From JBBRFH01 sp038224615 (GTDB lineage Bacteria > Planctomycetota > Phycisphaerae > Tepidisphaerales > Tepidisphaeraceae): DNA of 9,492 nucleotides. The notes beneath the pieces are model-generated. The model had not been told where the DNA came from. It did not search any database and worked only from the letters and a program-made list of their open reading frames with translations. Shown here piece by piece: positions 1 through 6,474 of the stretch (the stretch's first letter is position 1; every line of letters starts with the position of its first letter). Location of the stretch: contig JBBRFH010000131.1 of NCBI GenBank assembly GCA_038224615.1, positions 1 to 9,492 of the forward strand. Direction: 5' to 3'. The position numbers and the translations under genes are program-made.

Positions 1-3000
1 GATGAAGTAAGTCGCTTGCGCGGTTGCTGCGCCGGTGACGCGCTGGACGGCGGACGTCGCGTTAAACGCGCCGGCATCGAAGTCGGCCAGCGTCGGAACC
101 TTCCCGAGTGACTCGAATATCTCCGCAGCGCCGTTGGTCGCGCCGGTGAACGTGAACGTCGGCGTTTTCCCGGCCGGCAGCGTCACCATGTAGTACAGGC
201 TCTGGCCGGCGGTGATCGTGCCGTTCTGAGCCACGCCGGGCGTCAGTGCCGGGATCGTGACACTGATCGTTCCGGCGCTGGCGGCGACATTCGACGTGCG
301 ATCCACGTCGGCGACCTGCCCGCGCGAGTCGGCGACGACGACGAGGTGATAACTGCCCGGCAGCACTCCGACCAGCGGCACCGTCACGTTGCCGACATAC
401 GACGCACCACCCGTCAGCGCGCCGGAATGGGTGACGTGTGCGAGAATGACGTCGCTGCTGTCGAGCACGCCGTTCTTCGACAGGTAGATCGTGTCGGTCC
501 ATCCCGTCACCGACGTCGGGCCGCCGTTATTTGTGACGGTGTAGGACAGGGTGATGTTCTGTCCGGCAACACCGCTCGCGGGTGGCGTGATCGCGGTCAC
601 CGCGAGGTCGGCGGATCCGGTCGGCCCGCCGGTGACGACGTTCACGGAGAAACTCGTCGGGGTGTAGACCGGGTCGAGCGCGGTGTTGGCGGCCAGGTTC
701 AGGCCCTGCACGGTGGTAAACGTTCCGTTGCCGGAGGTAAACGTTTCAAGCGTATAGGCGGCGTTGGTCGGCGGTGTGTAGCCTGCCGCGGCGCGAACGA
801 TGGCGGTGCCCGCGAGCGTGGCCGCGCCACTGCCGAGCAGTTGCCCGATTTGATCAGTCGTGGTGCCGTTGATCACGAACTGCACCGTGCCGCCTGCGGT
901 TTGCGTATAAGTGCCGACCGAAAGCGCCGATCCCGCGCCCAGAATGAGCGTGCCGGAGTTGGTGAGTGAAGAAGTCAGCGGGATATCGATGCCTTGCGTG
1001 AGTTCCAGAGAACCCTGGAGGTTGCTCAGGGCATTCAACGGCGCGAATTGTAAAGGCAGTCCACCGCGCAGGATCGACGCGCCTGATCCGAGTGTGTTGA
1101 TGGTTTTGCCGTTGAAGTCGATGAGGCCTTGGTCGAGGACTTCGTAACGCCCGCCGGTCAACGTGGTGTTGCCGGGCGCGCCGACGAGTTGGGCGATACC
1201 ACCTTTCAGATAAATGTTGGCCAGACGCGCGGCACGGATGGTGCCGGAGTTATCTACCGGCACGCTTATTTCCATCGTGGTGAACGCGCTGCCGCCGTCG
1301 CGATAGAACAGCCCGCCGGCGTCGATCTTGATCGATCCGGGCGTGGCCGCCGTGGTGGTGTAAATATATTGGCCATTGGAGTTGGAATCGGCGCGCACCG
1401 AGCCTGTGCCGCCGATATGCAGTTGGCCGTTTCCGTTGAGGATCAGGCTGGCGTTGCCCCCACGGTCGAGATTGAAAGCGCCGTTAACAAGTAATTCATT
1501 TTGAATTATCGACGTACCGGATACCCCGACGGTGCTGCCGGCCGCAACGGTCAACGTGCCGGGCCCGGATAACTCGGCATTGACCAGCACGATGAGGTTG
1601 GCGGACGTAGTGGCGATCGTCGCGCCTGCGGCGGGAATGATAAACGTAGCCGAGTTGTTGCCGAAGCGGAGTTGGTCGGCCGCACCGCTGCCGGTGATCG
1701 TGCCGGACAATGTCGTGACGGATGGGGCACCAAAGTAGACTGGGCCGCCGCCGGTGATCAGGAATGTTGCGCCGTTGATCGTCGCATTCGCGCTGTCAAA
1801 GCCGATGCCATAGCCGTTATCGGCTTTGATCGTCGCGCCAGTGATCGAGAGCGGCACTGACGTCTCGAAACCCATGCCGCCGGTGGAGGCATGGAAGGTG
1901 CTGCCCGATTCGAGAAACAGCCCCGGCGCGGTAGAGGCCGCATCGGATCGACGGAAACTACCGTTGCCGTTGATCACGCCGATTGCTTTATTGCGCAGCT
2001 CACCTGTCGTGCCGCCGAAATCCAGTGCCGTGCTCATCCGCAACGTTCCGTAATTCAGGACTTTGGTCTTGAAGGTCGCGCCGCCGGTGTTCCACATGCT
2101 GCCGTTGTTCGTCAGCGTGCCTGGGCCGGCGATGGTACTGCGGCCGGGCAGGCGGAACATGTCGGTGGCGAAATTGATGGACGTGTCGGCCGTCAGGTTG
2201 AGCGTTGAGTCGGTCGCAAGATTCACCTGGCCCGCGCCGGTGCCGGTGATCGTGCCGCTGGCATTGACGATGGAGTTGACGCCCAGATTGAGCTGGGCAC
2301 CGGTGACGACGTCGATCGTTGCGTTGCGCAGATAGCCCGTCAGCGACGAAGTGCCGCCGAAGTTCGCATCATTCAGCACTTTAACGGTGCCGCCGTCGAT
2401 GTTCACGCCCGGGCCGCTGGCGCCGACGTTGAGCGTCCCGCCTGTTTCGACGATGACGCCAACGCTCCCGTTTTGGGGGTTAAGGTAATTGGCGCGCGAG
2501 TTCATTATTCCGCCGCTGAGGACGCGGATTTTTCCGGCCACGCCGTTCATTTCGACAATGACGCCGGGATTGGCAGTCAGCGTGCCGGTGACCTGTAATT
2601 CGGTCTTGATCGTCGGCGTATTGTCCGAGAGCGTCATCGCGCCGCTGTTGATGACCTTGCCCGAGCCTTGCAGCTCTGATTTCGTGGTCAGCGCACTGGT
2701 GCCATTGAGCGTGAGGGTGCCGCCGGTATTGACGATAGCGAACGCGCCGACGGTGAGTTGCTTTACCGTGCTGTCGCCGCTGAGTACCAGTGTGCTGCTG
2801 TTGCCTATGTTAAGCGTATCGTCGCCGGTGACTGTGACGCTCCGCGCCGCTTGCGTACCGTCGACGGTAATCGTCAGCTTGCTCGGGGGGTTGATCACGA
2901 CGTCGTCGGTACCGCTTGGAACGCGCTGGGCACCCTGGTCGTCCTGCCAGTTGCTGGCGACGCTCCAGTTACCGTCCACTGAGCCGGTCCAGGAGACGGT

Positions 3001-3123
3001 GCTGAGCAGTTGACGACACTCGAGTGATTCGAGCACCGTCGTTGCGGCCCGCTTGATGAACCGATGTTGAATCTTTGGGCGGCGCGCGAGGACCGTCACG
3101 TTGGCATTTTGAGCTGACTGCAT
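1..3123 (-). CDS. Giant extracellular beta-strand-repeat surface protein with LEPR-XLL-like N-terminus and CARDB domain (5' part, truncated by window edge)
   Basis: The minus-strand frame from an ATG at 3123-3121 stays open for 1041 codons to base 1, so the C-terminus lies outside the window. I read every codon and found no stop. A GGAG sits five bases upstream of the ATG (3129-3132). Residues 31-41 read LESLECRQLLS, which resembles the LEPR-XLL motif found near the N-terminus of large planctomycete exported proteins, here with Cys for Pro. A Trp-rich WTGSVDGNW segment (45-53) and W59 follow. Residues about 80-830 are low-complexity Thr/Gly/Asn-rich beta-strand repeats; SGTITG occurs at 289-294 and 473-478, as in autotransporter-associated or beta-helix passengers. 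Residues about 839-957 (ADLAVTAITPP onward) look like a CARDB adhesion domain. From about 962 to the edge (AGQSLYYMVTLPAG) it resembles a pre-peptidase C-terminal-like domain. The likely role is surface adhesion or structure; substrate and anchoring are unknown. The gene is clear, the domain names are by eye. Confidence 0.9.
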   Translation of the reverse strand, partial: MQSAQNANVTVLARRPKIQHRFIKRAATTVLESLECRQLLSTVSWTGSVDGNWSVASNWQDDQGAQRVPSGTDDVVINPPSKLTITVDGTQAARSVTVTGDDTLNIGNSSTLVLSGDSTVKQLTVGAFAIVNTGGTLTLNGTSALTTKSELQGSGKVINSGAMTLSDNTPTIKTELQVTGTLTANPGVIVEMNGVAGKIRVLSGGIMNSRANYLNPQNGSVGVIVETGGTLNVGASGPGVNIDGGTVKVLNDANFGGTSSLTGYLRNATIDVVTGAQLNLGVNSIVNASGTITGTGAGQVNLATDSTLNLTADTSINFATDMFRLPGRSTIAGPGTLTNNGSMWNTGGATFKTKVLNYGTLRMSTALDFGGTTGELRNKAIGVINGNGSFRRSDAASTAPGLFLESGSTFHASTGGMGFETSVPLSITGATIKADNGYGIGFDSANATINGATFLITGGGPVYFGAPSVTTLSGTITGSGAADQLRFGNNSATFIIPAAGATIATTSANLIVLVNAELSGPGTLTVAAGSTVGVSGTSIIQNELLVNGAFNLDRGGNASLILNGNGQLHIGGTGSVRADSNSNGQYIYTTTAATPGSIKIDAGGLFYRDGGSAFTTMEISVPVDNSGTIRAARLANIYLKGGIAQLVGAPGNTTLTGGRYEVLDQGLIDFNGKTINTLGSGASILRGGLPLQFAPLNALSNLQGSLELTQGIDIPLTSSLTNSGTLILGAGSALSVGTYTQTAGGTVQFVINGTTTDQIGQLLGSGAATLAGTAIVRAAAGYTPPTNAAYTLETFTSGNGTFTTVQGLNLAANTALDPVYTPTSFSVNVVTGGPTGSADLAVTAITPPASGVAGQNITLSYTVTNNGGPTSVTGWTDTIYLSKNGVLDSSDVILAHVTHSGALTGGASYVGNVTVPLVGVLPGSYHLVVVADSRGQVADVDRTSNVAASAGTISVTIPALTPGVAQNGTITAGQSLYYMVTLPAGKTPTFTFTGATNGAAEIFESLGKVPTLADFDAGAFNATSAVQRVTGAATAQATYFI

Positions 3124-3139
3124 ATTTTCTCCGCCTTCT

Positions 3140-3179
3140 AAAAATCTCGCGTCGCCGTCGCACCAAGGACGATCGACGC
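3140..3179 (-). terminator. Terminator-like hairpin just before the surface-protein RBS (possible attenuator)
   Basis: Read on the minus strand, GCGTCG (3179-3174) pairs with CGACGC (3154-3149), and inside it CGTC (3171-3168) pairs with GACG (3159-3156) around an eight-base loop. After four bases (GAGA) comes a run of five T (3144-3140). The hairpin ends about 25 bases upstream of the start codon, inside the predicted leader. It could be an attenuator or control access to the RBS. The four-base gap before the short T-run makes it a weak terminator at best. Confidence 0.4.
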
Positions 3180-3398
3180 TCGTTTCGGGCTGTCCGGGTC
3201 CTGCGTTTGCTCGAACACGCCACCCGACTGCCTGACATGAATTGACGCTTCCGCAATACACTTCTGAGAATCCAATGACCAAGGGAGCCGCGCCGACCTA
3301 CTTAGCGAATCGCCCGTGCGGCGGGCGCAAATTACCCATCTTGACTGCGACACTATTCCGAGCAGACCGGCGCGAAAGTGGCGCACCGGCCGCCGGGC

Positions 3399-3425
3399 GT
3401 GGGCTGGCCCGACCAGCCAGCCCAC
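3399..3425 (-). other. Strong leader hairpin, perfect 9-bp GC-rich stem
   Basis: GTGGGCTGG (3399-3407) is the exact reverse complement of CCAGCCCAC (3417-3425), with a nine-base loop. Four more pairs (3396-3399 with 3427-3430) are possible if two bases bulge. A competing 6-bp fold with a five-base loop (3402-3407 with 3413-3418) uses the same left arm, so two alternative structures exist. No T-tract follows on either strand, so it is not a simple intrinsic terminator. Confidence 0.5.
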
Positions 3426-3547
3426 ACGCCGTCGGCCTCGCAAGACGTGCCGCACCGCAGGCGCTCCGTAAAATAGCCCTTCGTGCTGCGACACGGGGCT
3501 CACACGGCATCGTTCCAGCCGCGTTGCGGTCTCCCATCATGAGCCAA

Positions 3548-3556
3548 ATTATACCA
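3548..3556 (-). promoter_or_regulatory. Extended -10 promoter (TGGTATAAT) reading toward the surface protein
   Basis: On the minus strand the sequence TGGTATAAT is a perfect TGn extended -10 element (TATAAT at 3553-3548). A weak -35 candidate, TTACCC, lies 18 bases upstream and matches the consensus at three of six positions. Transcription would start near 3540-3542 and run about 420 bases before the surface-protein ATG. A consensus TATAAT is unlikely by chance in this GC-rich stretch, but no start site has been measured. Confidence 0.55.
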
Positions 3557-3806
3557 CGCATTTTGTCGCAGGGGTAAGTAAAAACCCGCGCCAGAGTCGC
3601 GATGCGCGCGAGATTTGACACCAATCGCGAAATCGGTCCCCGGTCGGGTAGCCGATCGACCTTCAGATCGTCTGGAGGAGCTGCCTGGTCCGTTTGAATG
3701 CCGACGGGTGATTTCCGTTCTGGGGTGCCCGCATGTATGTGATGAGGATCGAAAGCCGGGTTTTGGTTCCCGGTGACATGCGTTCTCTAGTTTGGCAGGT
3801 GCCTTG
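3557..3806. other. Gene-free stretch upstream of the mutarotase-like gene
   Basis: No convincing gene is seen here. There is a perfect TTGACA (3615-3620, plus strand), but the bases 17-18 downstream are CCCCGG-like and give no -10. A 5-bp hairpin, CCGGG (3756-3760) with CCCGG (3769-3773) and an eight-base loop, lies about 35 bases before the mutarotase-like ATG. The promoter of that gene presumably lies in this stretch but I cannot place it. Confidence 0.4.
3797..3801 (+). promoter_or_regulatory. RBS deciding the ATG start of the mutarotase-like gene
   Basis: AGGTG lies five bases before the ATG at 3807, favouring it over the in-frame TTG at 3792, which lies upstream of this motif. Confidence 0.5.
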
Positions 3807-4811
3807 ATGTCCACGTCCCCGATCGACTTTGCCTTACCCCGCTTGCAGAACGCGCCGGCGCCGGGGCTAGTCCCCGCCCCTTCGGTCTGTCCGTCGGCGA
3901 CACTGCGCAACGACCTGGTGAAACTGACGCTGCAGCTCCCGGACGAGAAAATCGGATTCTACCGCGGCGCGCGTTTCGAGCGTTCGGGCATGGTGACCCG
4001 GGCCGAATGGGACGGGCATGTATTCTTCGGTCCCTGGAACCAAGCGCCGTCCGATCCGTATCACCATGACAACGTTCAGGGGACCGCCGAGGAGTTCAGC
4101 ATGGACGACCCGCCGGGGTTTGCCGACGCGGCCGTCGGCGAGCCGTTTCTGAAGATCGGCGTCGGCCTGCTCCGCCGCCCGAGTGCCGATGCGTACGGCT
4201 TCTTCAACGCCCACACGATTGACGATGCCGGGCGCTGGGAAGTGACCGCGAATGACCGCGGCGATGCGATCGTGTTTGAACACACGATTCGGGGTGCGGG
4301 GTGGGGCTACCGATACCGCAAGCAGGTCGAACTGATTGCCGATGAGCCGGGATTCACGATCCAGCGCAGCCTGGAGAACACCGGCTCGCGCGCGATCGAC
4401 ACGCTGCACTACGGGCACCATTTCATCAACATTGATGGCCAGCGGATCGGGGCCGGCTGGCTGCTGCGATTACCGTATGACGTGATCGTCAAAGACTCTG
4501 CGCGACTTAACGGGCACGTCGCCTTGAACGGACGAACGGCAACGATCACCCGGCCCATTCCGCGCGGCGAAACCGTGTGGTGCGAGTTTGTCGCCAACCA
4601 CGATCTCCAATCCGCGCCGGGCGAATTCACGATGACCGTCGCCGATCCTGCGGGGAAAACGCTCCGCATCGATCTGCGGCCGGCTCCGGAATTCGTTCGC
4701 CTCTTTGCGACGCCAATGGCGCTGTGTCCCGAGGGCTTCGTCCGCGTCCACGCCGACCCAGGCCAGACGTGTACCTGGTCGTCGCGCTACGTCTTCAGCG
4801 CAACCCCATGA
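3807..4811 (+). CDS. Galactose mutarotase-like (aldose 1-epimerase fold) protein
   Basis: This 334-residue protein resembles the galactose-mutarotase-like superfamily, whose members bind carbohydrate in a large beta-sandwich and often interconvert sugar anomers. Visible landmarks are YRGARFERSGMV (52-63), WDGHVFFGPW (68-77), VQGTAEEF (90-97), FLKIGVGLLRR (114-124) and a His-rich HYGHHF (201-206), a plausible active-site strand in a family that uses histidines and a glutamate. No signal peptide is visible, so it is probably cytoplasmic. I chose the ATG at 3807 because an AGGTG (3797-3801) lies at suitable spacing; an in-frame TTG at 3792 would add five residues and has no clear RBS. It stands alone, divergent from the surface-protein gene and followed by a terminator. 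The substrate cannot be told from the sequence. It could instead be a catalytically inactive sugar-binding homologue. Confidence 0.85.
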   Translation: MSTSPIDFALPRLQNAPAPGLVPAPSVCPSATLRNDLVKLTLQLPDEKIGFYRGARFERSGMVTRAEWDGHVFFGPWNQAPSDPYHHDNVQGTAEEFSMDDPPGFADAAVGEPFLKIGVGLLRRPSADAYGFFNAHTIDDAGRWEVTANDRGDAIVFEHTIRGAGWGYRYRKQVELIADEPGFTIQRSLENTGSRAIDTLHYGHHFINIDGQRIGAGWLLRLPYDVIVKDSARLNGHVALNGRTATITRPIPRGETVWCEFVANHDLQSAPGEFTMTVADPAGKTLRIDLRPAPEFVRLFATPMALCPEGFVRVHADPGQTCTWSSRYVFSATP

Positions 4812-4827
4812 TCCCACCAAATACGTC

Positions 4828-4851
4828 GGCCCGGTTGTGCCCGGCCTTTTT
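4828..4851 (+). terminator. Intrinsic terminator after the mutarotase-like gene
   Basis: GGCCCGG (4828-4834) pairs with CCCGGCC (4840-4846) across a five-base loop with one C-C mismatch, giving 4 + 2 GC pairs. Five T (4847-4851) follow directly. It begins 16 bases after the stop codon. The stem is short but the layout is that of a Rho-independent terminator. Confidence 0.6.
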
Positions 4852-4871
4852 GCGGTAGTGCATGTCGACAT

Positions 4872-5060
4872 GACTGGCCGATCGGTTCGGGGATGACCGA
4901 GTCCGGGGTGAAGCTGTTCAACATGCGTGTGAAGGGAACGGAACAGTCCTGGAACACCGCCGGCGTCGTGTCGATCCTGGCGTTACGGGCCGCGTGGCTG
5001 AGCGAGGAAACCGAGTTCCACAATCAGTTGTATGCCCCGACTTCAAAATGGGCCGCGTAA
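4872..5060 (+). pseudogene. ISKra4-like transposase, C-terminal remnant
   Basis: The plus frame from 4872 to the TAA at 5058-5060 encodes about 62 residues beginning DWPIGSGMTESGVK, followed by RVKGTEQSW, SILALRAAW and a C-terminal stretch ending SKWAA. The order PIGSG, ESGVK, R-K-x-x-x-x-W, ILALR and a following Trp is the pattern I know from the C-terminus of ISKra4-family transposases. Upstream in frame the sequence loses resemblance immediately (FCGSACRH) and reaches the terminator, so the other several hundred residues, including most of the catalytic domain, are missing. I see no convincing terminal inverted repeats. This is probably a decayed, immobile scrap left by an insertion or recombination between the mutarotase-like gene and the regulator. 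The family call is from memory of the motif. Confidence 0.65.
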
Positions 5061-5136
5061 ACGGTCACGCACCCGAACTGGTATGCCCCGCATAAAACGC
5101 TTACGTTTGGTCCCAGACGCTTCGCTTTCTTTATTT

Positions 5137-6369
5137 TCACCCCATCGATCGCTCGGATAGAATGGTTGGGTGTCGATTCACATCACGCCGATAAGTGGCG
5201 GGAGGAACGCCATTTTCCTGTCGAAATGCCCGCGAGAAATTGTGGACTAAGCCATAGCCGCAGCGACGGGCGATGATATCGAGTTTCATGGACGTGGAGG
5301 CCAATAGCATGCGCGCGCGTTGCATACGAACGTGTGTAATCGCTTCCTTGGGCGTGCGCCCCAGGTGCTTTTGGAAGGACGTTTCGAGCCATCGCCTGCT
5401 GCTGACCTGTGGAACCGAGTCGATTAGATCGTCAACCGTACACGGGTCGCAGGCATGATCTTCGATGAATTGCAGGGCTTGGGCGAGAGCCATGCTGTCA
5501 ACGCCGAGCACTTTGGTGGATTGGCGTTCTTCGATGCCAAGTGGGGCGAGCAGGGTGATGCGGTCGGCCACGGCATGCCCGTTGAATATCGCGTCGAGCG
5601 TCTGAGCGGCGTGGAACCCGACTCGCTCCCACCCGCAATTGATGCTGCTGATGGCAGGGCTGGCCAAACTGCTGATCAGTTGATTGTTGTCGCACCCCAA
5701 GATCGCCACGGTGTTGGGCACGGGTATTCGAGCGGCGCGAAGATGCTCGCATGTCAACCGGGCGAGATTATCGTGTGTGCAGAACATCCCCAGTGGCTTG
5801 GGGCACTTCATGACGAGGTCAATGATGTCAGGGCGATGATGCGAGGACGCGGGCGTAACGCCGTCGAGCCAGGCGGCGTTCGCCATGTGCAGAGTCAGCC
5901 CCAGTTTGCGCGACCGTTCCACAAAGCCCTCAAACCGTCGGACGGCCGAAGTTGAGCGATCCGCGTAGGCTTCAAAGGCGACATTGCGAAGCCCTCGCCC
6001 GGAAAAATAATCGGCAGCGGCGACTCCGATGGCGTGATCGTCCACTGTAACCGTAGCCGTGGTCACCTCGGAAATGTGCAGATACGTTCCGACAACGGGA
6101 AGGCCTCCCGACTTGGCAAACTCAGCGGCAGCTGGTGTGATCCGGGCGAAACCGTAAATAAGGCCGTCGTCTTTAAGCCATTCGCTATTACCCGCAGCCC
6201 GTTGATCCTGTTCGATCAGCAGGTGCCAGTCGGTGCGGGTGTGAGCGTACTCTGCAATGCCGCGCAGCAAGTCGTCCGCTGGCGTGAGCGCACTTTCAAC
6301 CACCACCCGAACTGTGCGGATTACGCGTCGCCGATGGCTTCGCCGCGTGAGGCTAACGATATCTGTCAT
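5137..6369 (-). CDS. XylR-type transcriptional regulator: periplasmic-binding-protein-like sensor plus AraC DNA-binding domain
   Basis: This 410-residue protein combines a LacI/periplasmic-binding-protein-like sensor (about residues 15-275) with a C-terminal AraC domain (about 301-396), the architecture of E. coli XylR. Sensor landmarks include LLRGIAEYAHTRTDW, VTVDDHAIGVAAADYF, GRGLRNVAF and a GCDNNQLISSLASPAISSI-like segment. The AraC part has a first helix-turn-helix around 311-337 (VSSRRWLETSFQKHLGRTP) and a second around 360-387 (IARRCGYGLVHNFSRAFR). There is no N-terminal LacI helix-turn-helix. Members of this family usually bind a sugar and activate nearby catabolic genes. It is divergent from the prepilin-like and glycoside hydrolase genes, which are its likely targets. 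I chose the ATG at 6369; a TTG two codons upstream is also possible and neither has a clear Shine-Dalgarno. The inducer is unknown. Confidence 0.9.
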   Translation of the reverse strand: MTDIVSLTRRSHRRRVIRTVRVVVESALTPADDLLRGIAEYAHTRTDWHLLIEQDQRAAGNSEWLKDDGLIYGFARITPAAAEFAKSGGLPVVGTYLHISEVTTATVTVDDHAIGVAAADYFSGRGLRNVAFEAYADRSTSAVRRFEGFVERSRKLGLTLHMANAAWLDGVTPASSHHRPDIIDLVMKCPKPLGMFCTHDNLARLTCEHLRAARIPVPNTVAILGCDNNQLISSLASPAISSINCGWERVGFHAAQTLDAIFNGHAVADRITLLAPLGIEERQSTKVLGVDSMALAQALQFIEDHACDPCTVDDLIDSVPQVSSRRWLETSFQKHLGRTPKEAITHVRMQRARMLLASTSMKLDIIARRCGYGLVHNFSRAFRQENGVPPATYRRDVNRHPTILSERSMG

Positions 6370-6415
6370 GCGCAATATGATATCATAATATATTAAAATG
6401 ATCTAGCTGCGCATG
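6367..6415. promoter_or_regulatory. Divergent control region with nested palindromes (candidate operator)
   Basis: Between the regulator and the prepilin-like gene lies a sharply AT-rich block in otherwise GC-rich DNA. It contains a perfect 12-bp palindrome, TATGATATCATA (6376-6387), then AATATATT (6387-6394). Both lie inside an 8-bp inverted repeat, CATGCGCA (6367-6374) and TGCGCATG (6408-6415), 33 bases apart and almost exactly centred on AATATATT. The left arm includes the regulator's ATG. The block probably holds both divergent promoters and the binding site of the regulator, but several overlapping -10-like sequences occur and I cannot assign one. The symmetry is seen; operator function is inferred. 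Confidence 0.5.
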
Positions 6416-6463
6416 CGAGGGGTTGTACAGTCTGATTCAGAGCGTCGGACTTCTGGGTTGACG

Positions 6464-6469
6464 AAAGGA
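6464..6469 (+). promoter_or_regulatory. RBS of the prepilin-like gene, fixing its GTG start
   Basis: AAAGGA lies five bases before a GTG at 6475. That start puts the prepilin cleavage glycine at residue 14, normal for this family, so the non-ATG start is well supported. Confidence 0.7.
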
Positions 6470-6474
6470 CTGTA

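Larger units (their letters stand above)
3124..3547 (-). promoter_or_regulatory. Long, hairpin-rich 5' leader of the surface-protein gene
   Basis: This is the roughly 420-base stretch between the predicted minus-strand promoter and the surface-protein ATG. It has no recognisable protein. Reading 5' to 3' on the minus strand, the sequence shows a possible three-tier stem (3497-3545), a 4-bp hairpin with 6-base loop (3482-3495), a perfect 9-bp stem with 9-base loop (3399-3425), an 8-bp stem with one G-U pair and 7-base loop (3367-3389), a perfect 6-bp GC stem with 5-base loop (3311-3327), and a 6+4-bp stem followed by five U (3140-3179). I did not recognise the conserved cores of RNase P RNA, tmRNA, SRP RNA, cobalamin or c-di-GMP riboswitches. 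The hairpins are seen; their regulatory role is inferred. GC-rich DNA forms short hairpins by chance, so only the chain as a whole is suggestive. The first stem may be partly upstream of the transcription start. Confidence 0.45.

Noticed and set aside
346..3013. Several plus-strand open frames across the surface-protein gene
   Set aside because: All are antisense shadows of the fully open minus-strand frame, with unnatural composition (very Arg/Gly-rich or Val/Pro/Leu-rich).
3138..3503. Minus-strand open frame of 121 codons in the leader region, starting at a GTG
   Set aside because: The translation is Arg-rich with no recognisable domain or good RBS, and it coincides with strong hairpins; GC-rich DNA gives long chance frames. 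Plus-strand 3242-3577 and minus-strand 3298-3624 were rejected for the same reason.
3519..3545. Cobalamin-riboswitch-like GGGAGACCGC near the predicted transcript start
   Set aside because: It resembles only part of the B12 box, lies at the 5' rather than 3' end of the structured region, and no other conserved parts are visible.
3615..3620. Perfect TTGACA, possible promoter for the mutarotase-like gene
   Set aside because: The bases at the expected -10 distance are GC-only, so it is probably a chance match.
3500..3910. Minus-strand open frame of 136 codons overlapping the mutarotase-like gene start
   Set aside because: It overlaps the promoter candidate and the start of a well-supported plus-strand gene, and has no family resemblance.
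5095..5108. AAACG-CTTA-CGTTT hairpin after the regulator's stop, possible bidirectional terminator
   Set aside because: Only five mostly A-T pairs and three to four T; too weak to call as a terminator.
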